Positions 24,533 through 33,679 of a DNA stretch of 64,000 bases are shown here, piece by piece. Source of the DNA: Ruminococcus flavefaciens ND2009 (GTDB taxonomy: Bacteria; Bacillota; Clostridia; Oscillospirales; Ruminococcaceae); the NCBI RefSeq assembly GCF_000621785.1, contig NZ_KK211346.1, positions 449,754 through 513,753 on the forward strand, written 5' to 3'. The position numbers and the translations under genes are program-made. The notes under the pieces are model-generated. The model worked only from the letters and a program-made list of their open reading frames with translations. It was not told the DNA's origin and did no database searches. Positions within the stretch are counted from its first letter, which is position 1. The number at the start of each line of letters is the position of its first letter.

Positions 24533-24571
24533 ATAAAAAAAGGAGGACTTTTAAGTCCTCCTTAATTTTTT
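24533..24571. terminator. bidirectional terminator, PPi-PFK and GH9 cellulase
   Basis: AAGGAGGACTT (24540-24550) pairs perfectly with AAGTCCTCCTT (24553-24563); A residues precede and T residues follow, so it works for both convergent genes. Confidence 0.92.
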
Positions 24572-27429
24572 TACTTTGCTGCCTTTATCGGGAGAGTAGC
24601 AAGCTTTAACAGTGATCTCTGAATTGCAAGAGCATCATTGGAAGTAAGACCTTCCTGAGTAAGATCACAGTCACCGTTGATACGGCCCTGTTCTGTAAGG
24701 TGCTTGGAATATGTTCCCTTTAAGCCATACTTATCAGGGTTAGCTATTGACTGCATGATAAGAACAGCGTCTGCAAGCTCTACAACCTTATCACAGTTTG
24801 TATCGCCGTAAAGAACCTTTGTCTTATCAGGCTCAGGATCTGTAGCTGTGGTATTCTTTTCACTTTCACCAGGCTTTGTACCGTCAGGCTCAACACCCCA
24901 GATAAGCTCGCCGTCAGCGTAAAGTGTGATCTTGTCTGTTATAGCAGCTGCTTCGTTCTCATCTGCGAAGGAAACAAGATCAGCATAGCTGTAGTCATTT
25001 GTAGAATCCCAGTGAGGATATACACACTTCTCTTCGTCCATCTTTGTAGTAAGAGCGAACTGGAATACACGGCTTCCGTAGAAGTCGCAGTTCTTCCACT
25101 GAATATCTACATAGTAGTTGCCCTTATCGTCATACTTGAAGGGACCTGTGAACTTAGCCTCATTCTTGCCGTTTGAGTAGCTCTTTTCCTGGTCATAGTC
25201 GATTCTGGGAACGATATAATCTACATCATAGCCCGCCTCTGTGAGCTCAGAAACATTGAAGTAATATCTTGCCCTCAGATCACTTTCAAATCTCGGAGGA
25301 TCGATAGTTCTGTTGTAGATTACGACCTTAAGCTGAACGCTGCTGTCCTGCTCCTGGTTCTTTCCGCCTGCAGCATAGATGCCGACAGGAAGGGGATTGC
25401 CCTTTTCATCTACCTGATCGTAGCCGATAGCGTTTGCTGACATATCAAAATCAGGATTGATGTGATTTTCCTTTTCAAGCTCCTTGCCCTTTGAACCGTA
25501 GAAGTGGTACAGACCTGCAAGATCGCCGCAGAAGCCTGCGTTATAGTCATCTGTAACTTCGTTATAGATGTAATCCTTTGTTATGTCATTGTGGAAGTCC
25601 TTAAGATCGGGACCGCCTACAAGAGCACCCCAGAGGGTGTGTACCTGTACTGTAGGATCTTCCATGCTCTGCTTGCCTGAGCAGTGTGATGAACGGTGGT
25701 GAGGCTGTGAAGCAAAATTATTGCCGTAGCCTACCTCGTAAGCATAACCCATGGGGTTTTTACCGAGGATGTATTCCATCTGAGCCTTTGCCCAGGGGAG
25801 GAATGTTTCGTCGCCTGTTGTCTTAGCATATACACAAGCACAGAGACCTGCTGCTGTATTGTAACGAGCTGAACCGTAGCCTGAAACAACTGCCCAGCCA
25901 TAAGGTGACTTAGCAATGAAGTCGCTGCTTGTATCACTATCGGGGAGATCAGGGATCTGATCGCAGGTCATGGGAGTGTTCCAGAGGTAGTCATCCATAC
26001 CGAAGTACTTATGACCTCTTACAGGCTCATAGCCCCACTTCGAAGTATCAACATCTGCGTTGCAGCCTGACCAGAACTCAAGATTGTAACGGAAGATGTA
26101 CCAGTCACGAGCTGTGTTTGTAATAGGAGCAAGCTTTGCAAAAACTCCGCCCCAAACTGTATCCCAGCAGTGTACCCAGATGTTCTGCCAGCAGTTACCT
26201 GTATCAGTGATGATGCGCTTCATGTAACCGGTGTAAGGATGAGCGCCCTTGTCGTTTGTTGTAGTTTCATCAACATCAATGATAGCCTTGATGTACTTGT
26301 CGTAAGCAGCGTCCTTCTGAGTCTCATCCTCAGCAACAGCTGCGTAATAGAGCCATACGGCTGCCCATGAGAGCTCATCATAGTCATAGCTTGAGTGGTA
26401 GAAACCTCCGTCATAGCCGAGAACCAGTGAACTTGGTGTTGAACCGGGCTGCCATGATTCCTCATGAGTCGCAACAGCAAGCTCATAAAGAGCTCTTGCA
26501 TACTTGAGGTTCTCAGCAGCGTACTCAGGATCTGTATCCTTGAAGTTAAGATAATTGATAGCCAGTGAAGCAGAAGCGCCTGCGCACTGATCGGGAGCGG
26601 GCATTTCTGTTGTTGCAAAGTAAGCAGGTCTCTTAACAGCACAGCTTGAAGAAGCAACTACCGTATCATCGACCTGAAGCTCGGGAGCACACCAGTAGTT
26701 ATGGTCGTTGTTACCCTCTCCGACCTGATAGCAGTAAGCGATAGCATTTCCGTCATCATCGAGGAAGGTAGCCTTCATGTAATAATCATTGATCCAGCGC
26801 ATTTCGTCCTCAACGTGCTTATCGAGGCCCATTTCCTTGTATGCGTCTCTGAATTCATAGTAACCCCAGCCTACTGTGGAAGCTGAGAAGCTTCCGGGGA
26901 GTCCGAACTTTACATGGTCGCCTGCGTCATGCCAGCCGCCTGTAAGATCCAGCTTTCCGTCGCCGTCGGGATCCAGGTACTTGCGGTTTGCCTCGATGAA
27001 CTTGGAAGACATATTAACGCCTTCATAGAGACCCTTAGCAGCACTGAGGCCACCGTCGCCGTCGCCCTCGCCCTTGGGCTGCTCGTCCTCTTTCTTTTCC
27101 TGTTCCTTACCGTTCTGTGAACCGTCATTCTTAGCCTCGCCGTAGAGCTCAGGCATAGGATTCATAGGCTGGAGCGGTATCTCAGCATCCTTAACGTGAC
27201 AATTTCCTCTCCATGAGTAATAGCCGTCATCAGCTACCTCATCGCCGCACTTGTTTGCGTCATAGAAGCATAACGCAAGCTGGAGCGCCTCAGCAAAATT
27301 GTCATAGTTGTTTGGTTTGCCTTTCGTGATTACAGCGGCATTTACATTTGTCACCATGCTACATGACAAAAGAGTTGCAGCTGCTGAAAGGCAGGCTAAC
27401 GATCGTTTGAACATCTTCGCCTTTTTCAT
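24571..27429 (-). CDS. cellulosomal family 9 glycoside hydrolase with CBM3 and dockerin
   Basis: A 952-residue secreted enzyme. Order: signal peptide (1 to about 31), GH9 catalytic domain (about 40-660), CBM family 3 module (about 675-830, with VQLKVVIYNRT and RARYYFNVSE), a Thr/Pro/Lys linker, and a type I dockerin (872-948). GH9 features: YYSWRGNCH (70-78), GGWHDAGDHVKFG with the catalytic Asp pair D168/D171, PHHRSSHC, and NEVTDDYNAG with the proton-donor Glu. The dockerin has two Ca-binding repeats starting GDTNCDKVVELADAV and NGDCDLTQEGLTSNDAL. About 70 residues (80-150), with a Lys/Glu/Gly-rich stretch and DPDGDGKLD, are inserted between WRG and the catalytic Asp block. It probably hydrolyses cellulose as an endo- or processive enzyme on the cellulosome. 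No clear promoter was found in the 74 bp before it. Confidence 0.95.
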   Translation of the reverse strand: MKKAKMFKRSLACLSAAATLLSCSMVTNVNAAVITKGKPNNYDNFAEALQLALCFYDANKCGDEVADDGYYSWRGNCHVKDAEIPLQPMNPMPELYGEAKNDGSQNGKEQEKKEDEQPKGEGDGDGGLSAAKGLYEGVNMSSKFIEANRKYLDPDGDGKLDLTGGWHDAGDHVKFGLPGSFSASTVGWGYYEFRDAYKEMGLDKHVEDEMRWINDYYMKATFLDDDGNAIAYCYQVGEGNNDHNYWCAPELQVDDTVVASSSCAVKRPAYFATTEMPAPDQCAGASASLAINYLNFKDTDPEYAAENLKYARALYELAVATHEESWQPGSTPSSLVLGYDGGFYHSSYDYDELSWAAVWLYYAAVAEDETQKDAAYDKYIKAIIDVDETTTNDKGAHPYTGYMKRIITDTGNCWQNIWVHCWDTVWGGVFAKLAPITNTARDWYIFRYNLEFWSGCNADVDTSKWGYEPVRGHKYFGMDDYLWNTPMTCDQIPDLPDSDTSSDFIAKSPYGWAVVSGYGSARYNTAAGLCACVYAKTTGDETFLPWAKAQMEYILGKNPMGYAYEVGYGNNFASQPHHRSSHCSGKQSMEDPTVQVHTLWGALVGGPDLKDFHNDITKDYIYNEVTDDYNAGFCGDLAGLYHFYGSKGKELEKENHINPDFDMSANAIGYDQVDEKGNPLPVGIYAAGGKNQEQDSSVQLKVVIYNRTIDPPRFESDLRARYYFNVSELTEAGYDVDYIVPRIDYDQEKSYSNGKNEAKFTGPFKYDDKGNYYVDIQWKNCDFYGSRVFQFALTTKMDEEKCVYPHWDSTNDYSYADLVSFADENEAAAITDKITLYADGELIWGVEPDGTKPGESEKNTTATDPEPDKTKVLYGDTNCDKVVELADAVLIMQSIANPDKYGLKGTYSKHLTEQGRINGDCDLTQEGLTSNDALAIQRSLLKLATLPIKAAK

Positions 27430-27503
27430 TCAGATCTTCCTTTCAGGTTGTAATTTTTATCTAATGGACTGCTTCCGCCTTGAAGCTGTCCAATATAGCC
27501 GTA

Positions 27504-27806
27504 TCACTTAAGCAGATTTTTCTTCTTGAGTCTGTCGAAAACGATATTGTAGCCGTCGTTTCCGTCTTTCAGCGAGCGATTTACTCTGCTTATCGTCGCT
27601 GTACTTGCGCCTGTTTCTGTAACGATACTGTTATATACTCTGTGCTCATCGAGAAGCTTTGCAACGTGAAGTCTCTGTGCAAAGGACTTCAGCTCGATGC
27701 TGGTACAGAGGTCATCAAAGAACTTATAGCAATCGTCTACCGAGTCAAGAGTAAGTATTGCTTCAAAGAGCAGATCCATGCTTTCTGATTTGATTTTGTC
27801 GATCAT
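27504..27806 (-). CDS. YerC/YecD family TrpR-related regulator
   Basis: A 100-residue helical protein with a TrpR-like helix-turn-helix. The stretch LCTSIELKSFAQRLHVAKLL and the recognition segment ETGASTATISRVNRSLKDG are the marks of the YerC/YecD family, related to the tryptophan repressor. The ligand is unknown. The gene lies upstream of the GH9 gene on the same strand, separated by 74 bp that contain an imperfect hairpin (27466-27491). Its promoter carries an inverted repeat that could be its own operator. A link to cellulase control is only a guess from position. Confidence 0.88.
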   Translation of the reverse strand: MIDKIKSESMDLLFEAILTLDSVDDCYKFFDDLCTSIELKSFAQRLHVAKLLDEHRVYNSIVTETGASTATISRVNRSLKDGNDGYNIVFDRLKKKNLLK

Positions 27807-27857
27807 AGTAATTCTCCAATCTGCCGTAAAGGCGTATGTAACAATTTCTTACTTTAC

Positions 27858-27886
27858 ATTTTAACACATTATTATGTAAAAGTAAA
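27858..27886 (-). promoter_or_regulatory. promoter and candidate operator of the YerC-like gene
   Basis: On the minus strand TTTACT (27881-27886), 17 bp, TAAAAT (27858-27863). It is flanked by a near-perfect inverted repeat: TTACTTTACAT (27849-27859) against ATGTAAAAGTAA (27874-27885), one extra A. TTTACATT recurs at about 27929. Confidence 0.6.
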
Positions 27887-28155
27887 GTCCTTTTTTAGAA
27901 AGAAGAAGTCCATGTCATACTGAACTAATTTACATTACACCTTTGAGTATATGATAACATATTCTCAACAAAAAGTAAAGATTATTTCTTAAAGTTCGCA
28001 AAAAATGGAGATAATAACCAAACTACCGCAAATTTTCGTATATCAAATAGCAGATTTCAGCTTAAATCATCTATTAAATAATTAACAATATTCAATTATT
28101 TAATACGCATTGATAAATGATATACCTCCACTTGACCACAGTGTAAGTAAAGGGG
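27887..28155. other. AT-rich intergenic region between the YerC-like gene and lon
   Basis: No gene is seen here. The region is very A/T-rich, has scattered TTTACAT-like words and stop codons in all frames of note, and no strong RNA structure. The open frame reaching into it from lon lacks a ribosome binding site. Confidence 0.6.
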
Positions 28156-28184
28156 TTGAATTTTTTTTATTTTTATTGTATAAT
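28156..28184 (+). promoter_or_regulatory. lon promoter with 5' hairpin
   Basis: TTGAAT (28156-28161), 17 bp, TATAAT (28179-28184). At the predicted start, AAACCGA (28191-28197) pairs with TCGGTTT (28203-28209), followed by TT, making a small terminator-like hairpin at the very 5' end. No CIRCE or CtsR-like site was noticed. Confidence 0.8.
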
Positions 28185-28250
28185 ATAAAGAAACCGACAT
28201 CATCGGTTTTTCAGGATGAATATGATACCATACAGAAACGCGGTGAATTT

Positions 28251-30593
28251 ATGGAACAGACAATAAAGAGCGATAAAAACATCGAAGAGGCTAATATCCT
28301 CTACACTGTTGCAATGAGGGGGCTTGTTGCCTTTCCGAAAATGGTCATGCACTTTGATGTATCGAGAAGCAGATCAATGGCTGCTGTTGAGAGATCTTTA
28401 AAAGAAGGCGGCAAGCTGTTTCTTGTTACTCAGCATGAAGCATATATTGAAAATCCCAAAGCTTCCGACCTGTACAAGGTCGGCGTAGTCGCAGAAATAA
28501 AGCAGGTCCTCAAACTGCCCGATAATATAATGAAGGTGCTTGTAGAGGGCGTGTACAAAGCAAATCTTGTTCGTCTCATAGATGACGGAGAGGTGCTTAA
28601 GGCAGAAGTTAAGAGAACGCCCACTTACTCAAGAGCGAAAGTAGACGAGGTAGAGGCTGAAGCACTTATGCGTTCCGTTAAGGACGTATTTGAGCGTTAC
28701 GCTTCATTCTTTCCGAGAATGCCCAAGGAGCTTCTTACATCTATCATGACTCAGGATTCTCCCATTAAGCTTTTTGAGACCGTTACCTTCAACTGTAACC
28801 TGAACTACAGGGACAAGCAGACTCTTCTTGAAGAGACAAATGTTATCAATAAGCTTTCGGTACTGTTTGCCTGCCTCACATCTGAGGTGGAGATACTGGA
28901 GCTTGAAAACCTCATAAACGAACAGACGAAGAACAGCATAGACAAGGGGCAGCGTGAATTCTACCTCCGCGAGCAGCTCAGAGTTATCCAGGAGCAGCTT
29001 GGCGAAGACGAAGGGGAAGAGGCTTTCGGCTATATCAACGATATTATGGAGCTGAAACTGGACGAAAAGAGTAAGGAAAAGCTCCTTAAAGAGGCTGACA
29101 AGCTGACAAAACTGCCGCCGTCGTCGCAGGAAGCTTTTGTTATAAAGAATTATCTTGACACGGTTCTTGATCTTCCTTGGGGAAAGTATACAAAAGCCAA
29201 GCTGTCAATGGAAAAGGCAGAAGCCGTTCTTGAAAAAGATCACTATGGTCTGAAGAAGGTCAAGGAGCGTATCCTTGAGTTTCTCGCCGTACATATGCTC
29301 AACCCCGAGATAAAGGGACAGATAATCTGTCTGGCAGGCCCTCCCGGTATCGGTAAGACCTCTATAGCGAAATCTATCGCAAAGGCTATGGGCAGAAAGT
29401 ATGCAAGAGTATCTCTCGGCGGCGTTCGTGACGAAGCTGATATAAGAGGTCACAGAAAGACCTATGTTGGTGCAATGCCGGGCCGCATTATCACAGCTAT
29501 TTCCCAGGCAGGCTCTGCAAATCCGCTGATTCTTTTTGATGAGATAGATAAGCTTTGCAGTGATATAAAAGGCGATCCTTCATCTGCGATGCTGGAGGTG
29601 CTTGACGCTGAACAGAACAACGCTTTTCGCGATCACTTCATAGAAGTGCCCTTCGACCTCAGCAAGGCTGTATTCATCACAACTGCCAATAACGTAGGAG
29701 CTATTCCTGCCCCTCTCCTTGACAGAATGGAGGTTATAGAGCTCCCCAGCTACACAGCAGAGGAGAAGTTCCATATCGCAAAGGAACATCTTATCCCCAA
29801 ACAGCTCAAGGAGCACGGTCTCAAGGCTTCGCAGCTCAAGATAAGCGATGATGCTATAGATGAACTCATTCAGTACTACACCAAGGAAGCGGGAGTTCGT
29901 TCACTTGAAAGAAGCATTGCTTCTCTGTGCAGAAAGACTGCAAAACGCATAGCCGCCAATGAAGTCAAGCGTGTAACTATCAAAGCCAAGGACATAACAG
30001 GGTATCTCGGTATCCGCAAATATCTCGGCGATCTCTCCTCAAAGGAAGACCAGGTCGGAGTAGTAAACGGTCTTGCATGGACATCTGTAGGCGGAGTTCT
30101 TATGCCTATCGAAGTATTAACCATGAAGGGAACAGGCAAGATAGAGCTTACGGGCTCACTGGGAGAGGTCATGAAGGAAAGCTCAAAGATCGCGGTAAGC
30201 TATGTCCGCAGTATTGCCGATAAATACGGCATAGACCCTGATTTCTACAAGAATGAAGATCTTCACATACACGCTCCCGAGGGAGCTGTTCCCAAGGACG
30301 GTCCTTCCGCAGGTGTTACTATGACAACTGCTCTTGTTTCGGCTTTGTCAGGACATAAGGTCAGATCAGATGTTGCTATGACAGGTGAGGTCACACTCCA
30401 CGGCAAAGTGCTTCCTATAGGCGGACTTCGTGAAAAGACCATGGCTGCATACAAGTCAGGGATCAAGACTGTGATTATACCTGTGGCAAACAAGCCTGAT
30501 CTCGAGGAAGTTGACGATGCTGTCAAGAACGCCATCACCTTTGTATTTGCAGAGGAACTTACAGACGTTCTTGACACAGCTCTTATCAAATAA
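28251..30593 (+). CDS. lon: ATP-dependent protease Lon
   Basis: A 780-residue LonA, the usual length. The N-terminal substrate domain (about 10-210) and helical region are followed by the AAA+ module with Walker A GPPGIGKTS, Walker B ILFDEIDK and a sensor region, then the serine protease domain with the catalytic dyad Ser686 (PKDGPSAG) and Lys729. The open frame extends to 28110 but crosses the promoter, so the ATG at 28251 (MEQTIKSDKN) is used. It degrades damaged and regulatory proteins in the cytoplasm. It is followed after 21 bp by ysxC, the same pairing as in Bacillus. Confidence 0.97.
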   Translation: MEQTIKSDKNIEEANILYTVAMRGLVAFPKMVMHFDVSRSRSMAAVERSLKEGGKLFLVTQHEAYIENPKASDLYKVGVVAEIKQVLKLPDNIMKVLVEGVYKANLVRLIDDGEVLKAEVKRTPTYSRAKVDEVEAEALMRSVKDVFERYASFFPRMPKELLTSIMTQDSPIKLFETVTFNCNLNYRDKQTLLEETNVINKLSVLFACLTSEVEILELENLINEQTKNSIDKGQREFYLREQLRVIQEQLGEDEGEEAFGYINDIMELKLDEKSKEKLLKEADKLTKLPPSSQEAFVIKNYLDTVLDLPWGKYTKAKLSMEKAEAVLEKDHYGLKKVKERILEFLAVHMLNPEIKGQIICLAGPPGIGKTSIAKSIAKAMGRKYARVSLGGVRDEADIRGHRKTYVGAMPGRIITAISQAGSANPLILFDEIDKLCSDIKGDPSSAMLEVLDAEQNNAFRDHFIEVPFDLSKAVFITTANNVGAIPAPLLDRMEVIELPSYTAEEKFHIAKEHLIPKQLKEHGLKASQLKISDDAIDELIQYYTKEAGVRSLERSIASLCRKTAKRIAANEVKRVTIKAKDITGYLGIRKYLGDLSSKEDQVGVVNGLAWTSVGGVLMPIEVLTMKGTGKIELTGSLGEVMKESSKIAVSYVRSIADKYGIDPDFYKNEDLHIHAPEGAVPKDGPSAGVTMTTALVSALSGHKVRSDVAMTGEVTLHGKVLPIGGLREKTMAAYKSGIKTVIIPVANKPDLEEVDDAVKNAITFVFAEELTDVLDTALIK

Positions 30594-30614
30594 ACACCAC
30601 AAGGAGGTAACGCC

Positions 30615-31223
30615 GTGAAACTTAATTACAACAAAGCGGAGTTTACCGCCGCATACGGCAAATTTTCGCAGATCCCGGCTCCCGAAAGGATAGAGATAGC
30701 CTTTGCAGGGCACTCTAACGTGGGGAAATCTACGCTCATAAATAAGCTGTTTAACCGCAAAAACCTCGCCAGAGTAAGCTCGGTGCCGGGAAAGACTGCT
30801 ACTATTAATTTCTACGGACTTGAAAATATCTTCTTTGTAGATCTTCCCGGATACGGATACGCAAAGGTCTCAAAGTCGGAAAAAGAGCGCTGGTCGGGAC
30901 TTATCGAGGGGTATCTCAGCTCTGACAGGGATATACGTCTTGTATTCATGCTTGTGGATATACGCCATGCTCCCACGAAGGACGATATACAGATGATAAA
31001 TTACCTCATTGATACAGAAATGCCATTTGTTCTCGTACTTACAAAAGCCGACAAGCTCAACAAGTCTGAGCGTGCAAAAAGGCTGGAGGCATTCAAGGAC
31101 GAGATACCATGCTTTGAGGATATACATACTATCCCGTTTTCTTCTCAGACATTCGAGGGAGTCGAAGAACTCAGACAGATCGTCGAGGAAATCGCAGACG
31201 ACAATGACGTCGCTGACGAATAA
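30615..31223 (+). CDS. ysxC: ribosome biogenesis GTPase YsxC/EngB
   Basis: A 202-residue small GTPase needed for late assembly of the 50S subunit. G motifs are present: GHSNVGKST, then T in the switch region, DLPGYGYAKVSK, and TKADK. AAGGAGG precedes a GTG start at 30615. The C-terminal part ends in an acidic tail. Gene order lon-ysxC is common in Firmicutes. No terminator separates it from lysA, 24 bp downstream. Confidence 0.95.
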   Translation: MKLNYNKAEFTAAYGKFSQIPAPERIEIAFAGHSNVGKSTLINKLFNRKNLARVSSVPGKTATINFYGLENIFFVDLPGYGYAKVSKSEKERWSGLIEGYLSSDRDIRLVFMLVDIRHAPTKDDIQMINYLIDTEMPFVLVLTKADKLNKSERAKRLEAFKDEIPCFEDIHTIPFSSQTFEGVEELRQIVEEIADDNDVADE

Positions 31224-31247
31224 ATTTTACCCGAAAGGATGTTAAAA

Positions 31248-32546
31248 ATGTTTGTATCCGAAAATCTCAATGTCACCTCAGAGGGACATCTCACCATCGG
31301 CGGAGCAGACACCGTTGAACTTGTAAAAGAATACGGTACACCGCTCTATGTCATGGACGAGCAGATGATAAGAAAAAGCCTTCGCCGTTTTCACGACAGC
31401 ATGAATAAGTATTACAACGGTCAGGGTGAGGTGCATTACGCAAGCAAGGCTTTTTCCTGCATGGAGATGTGCAGGATAGTAGCCAGTGAGGGCGACGGAC
31501 TTGACGCAGTTTCCATCGGAGAGCTCTACACCGCTCTGAAAGCGGGTTTCCCCATGGAAAAAGTAGGCTTCCACGGCAATAACAAAACCGATGAGGAGCT
31601 TCGCTTCGCAGTACAGAATAAGGTCGGACATATTATCGTTGACAATATAAGCGAGCTTCACAGACTTGAAAAAATAGCAGAGGATCTCGGTGTTCGTCCC
31701 AACATAATGTTCAGAATAAAGCCGGGAATCGACGCACATACCCATGACTTCGTAAAGACAGGTCAGATCGACAGCAAATTCGGTTTCGCACTTGAAACAG
31801 GTGAGGCTTTTGAAGCTGTCAAGGAAGCAGTGAGCTGCAAAAATGTAAATCTTTACGGACTCCACTGCCATATCGGGTCACAGATATTCGATATTGCTCC
31901 TTTTGAGGAAGCTGCAAAGGTAATGCTCGGCTTTATTGCAAAGATCAGGAACGAGCTCGGATATGAGATCGAAGGACTAAATCTTGGCGGCGGTTTTGGC
32001 ATAATGTATACAGACAAGGACGATCCCTCGCCTTTCGAGACATACCTCGAAAGAGTATCTCAGGTAGTAAAGAGCGAGTGTGAGAACCTTGGTATAAAGC
32101 TTCCCAGAATGTTTATCGAGCCCGGACGCTCTATAGCCGCTCCTGCCGGTATTACACTTTACACTGTAGGCGCACGAAAAGAGATCCCCGATATAAGGAC
32201 ATATATTTCCGTTGACGGAGGTATGGCTGACAGTCCGAGATATATCCTCTATGGCTCGGAATATACAGCAATAGTCGCTAACAAGGCAGATCAGGAAAAG
32301 ACAGAAAAGGTGACTATCGCAGGAAAATGCTGCGAAAGCGGAGACCTTATCGGTGAGAATATGCCCCTCCAGCACGCTGAATCGGGCGATATTATCGCGG
32401 TTTGTGCAACAGGCGCTTATAATTACTCTATGTCTTCAAACTACAACAGACTCCAGAAGCCTGCGGTAGTATTCGTAAACGAAGGTAGATCGCGTATTGC
32501 AGTCAAGAGAGAAACTCTTGATGACATTATCAGAAACGATATATAA
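31248..32546 (+). CDS. lysA: diaminopimelate decarboxylase
   Basis: A 432-residue PLP-dependent decarboxylase making lysine from meso-diaminopimelate. The fold III alanine-racemase-like barrel has YASKAF with the PLP Lys67, LHCHIGSQ, the glycine loop LNLGGGFG, and the C-terminal CCESGDLIGEN and GAYNYSMSSNYN that complete the dimer active site. AAAGGA at 31234-31239 favours the ATG at 31248 rather than the one at 31239. Co-transcription with lon and ysxC is likely from the spacing. Confidence 0.96.
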   Translation: MFVSENLNVTSEGHLTIGGADTVELVKEYGTPLYVMDEQMIRKSLRRFHDSMNKYYNGQGEVHYASKAFSCMEMCRIVASEGDGLDAVSIGELYTALKAGFPMEKVGFHGNNKTDEELRFAVQNKVGHIIVDNISELHRLEKIAEDLGVRPNIMFRIKPGIDAHTHDFVKTGQIDSKFGFALETGEAFEAVKEAVSCKNVNLYGLHCHIGSQIFDIAPFEEAAKVMLGFIAKIRNELGYEIEGLNLGGGFGIMYTDKDDPSPFETYLERVSQVVKSECENLGIKLPRMFIEPGRSIAAPAGITLYTVGARKEIPDIRTYISVDGGMADSPRYILYGSEYTAIVANKADQEKTEKVTIAGKCCESGDLIGENMPLQHAESGDIIAVCATGAYNYSMSSNYNRLQKPAVVFVNEGRSRIAVKRETLDDIIRNDI

Positions 32547-32549
32547 AAA

Positions 32550-32580
32550 CAGCGGGCAGAGAAAAACTCTGCCCGTTATA
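32550..32580. terminator. bidirectional terminator, lysA and radical SAM gene
   Basis: CGGGCAGAG (32553-32561) pairs with CTCTGCCCG (32567-32575). The T-rich flank is best on the minus strand, for the radical SAM gene, but both genes converge here. Confidence 0.85.
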
Positions 32581-33519
32581 TTATTTATATAGTCTGCCCT
32601 GCCAGGTATCGAGTTCGGCAAGTCTTTTGTCGATGCCACCGAGAACGGCTATCTTGTCTCTTGTCCAGTCCGGTGCTATAAGCTTGCGTTTGTCGCCGTC
32701 GCCTGTAATGCGCTCAACGACTGTACCGGGCGGAATGAGCTCCAGCTGCTTCACAACAATATCGATATATTCTTCTCGTCCAAGAAGATGGAATTTGTCG
32801 CCGGCAAACCATTTTTCAAGCTCTGTGCCTCTGATCACATGGAGCATTTGTATTTTTACCGCTTCGGGATCAAGCCTTGCCAGTTCTTCAGCTGTTTCCA
32901 GCATCATCTCTTCATTTTCAAACGGAAGTCCGTTTATGATATGCAGACATATACGAATACCAGCACTTTTCAGCCTATAGTAGCCCTCAAGAAACTCTTC
33001 GTGGGTGCAGCACCTGTTGATCAAATTTATCGTTGAGTTATGGCATGACTGCATTCCAAGCTCAACCGTCAGGACTGTACGTTGGTTTATTCCCTTGAGA
33101 AGCTCAATAACATCATCAGAAAGGCAGTCTCCTCGTGTACCGATTGAAATTCCACATACATCAGGAAAGGAAATAGCAGTCTCAAAGTGCTCTCTGAGCG
33201 TGTCAACCGGAGCGTAAGTGTTGGTGTTTGCTTGAAAATAGGCTATAAACCGAGCGCCTTCACCGTATTTGCGTGTTATTCGTTTATGCTCAAGCTCAAG
33301 CTGACCTGTAATGTCCGTATCTGAATGAGTAAAATAACCGCTGCCGCCGTCACAGAAAATACAGCCTCCGCTGCCTTTTGTACCGTCTATGTTGGGACAG
33401 GTAAAACCGCAGTCTATAACTGCCTTATATATTTTTTCTCCGAATTTGACTCTGTTATAATAATTAAGCGTGTGATAGCGCTTATTATCGCAGGAAAATG
33501 CGAATGGGCTTCTGCTCAT
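32581..33519 (-). CDS. TIGR01212-type radical SAM protein (YhcC family)
   Basis: A 312-residue radical SAM protein. The cluster-binding region reads CGFTCPNIDGTKGSGGCIFC (37-56), the hallmark of the YhcC/TIGR01212 family, rather than the classical CxxxCxxC spacing. Other conserved parts are KFIAYFQANTNTYAP-like (ARFIAYFQANTNTYAP here), GISIGTRGDCL, and VELGMQS. The family is linked to tRNA or small-molecule modification but I know of no settled reaction. GGAGTGG precedes the ATG. It is a single-gene unit with its own promoter. Confidence 0.9.
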   Translation of the reverse strand: MSRSPFAFSCDNKRYHTLNYYNRVKFGEKIYKAVIDCGFTCPNIDGTKGSGGCIFCDGGSGYFTHSDTDITGQLELEHKRITRKYGEGARFIAYFQANTNTYAPVDTLREHFETAISFPDVCGISIGTRGDCLSDDVIELLKGINQRTVLTVELGMQSCHNSTINLINRCCTHEEFLEGYYRLKSAGIRICLHIINGLPFENEEMMLETAEELARLDPEAVKIQMLHVIRGTELEKWFAGDKFHLLGREEYIDIVVKQLELIPPGTVVERITGDGDKRKLIAPDWTRDKIAVLGGIDKRLAELDTWQGRLYK

Positions 33520-33540
33520 ATGACCACTCCTTGTGAAAAT

Positions 33541-33569
33541 ATGTTATCACATAAGCTCAATTTTGTCAA
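33541..33569 (-). promoter_or_regulatory. promoter of the radical SAM gene
   Basis: On the minus strand TTGACA (33564-33569), 17 bp, TAACAT (33541-33546), with TGA before the -10. Confidence 0.7.
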
Positions 33570-33618
33570 TAATCAGTATATAAAAAAATAATATCGCAAT
33601 ATATGGCTGAATTATCTA

Positions 33619-33647
33619 TTGACATTTTGCACAATGTGAGTTAAAAT
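33619..33647 (+). promoter_or_regulatory. promoter of the shikimate kinase gene
   Basis: TTGACA (33619-33624), 17 bp, TAAAAT (33642-33647). Predicted leader of about 26 nt. Confidence 0.8.
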
Positions 33648-33679
33648 AATAATATATCAAATATGCTGGAGAGTATAAA

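Noticed and set aside
28110..28250. N-terminal extension of Lon
   Set aside because: The stretch spans the promoter and 5' hairpin of lon; the ATG at 28251 gives the standard Lon N terminus.
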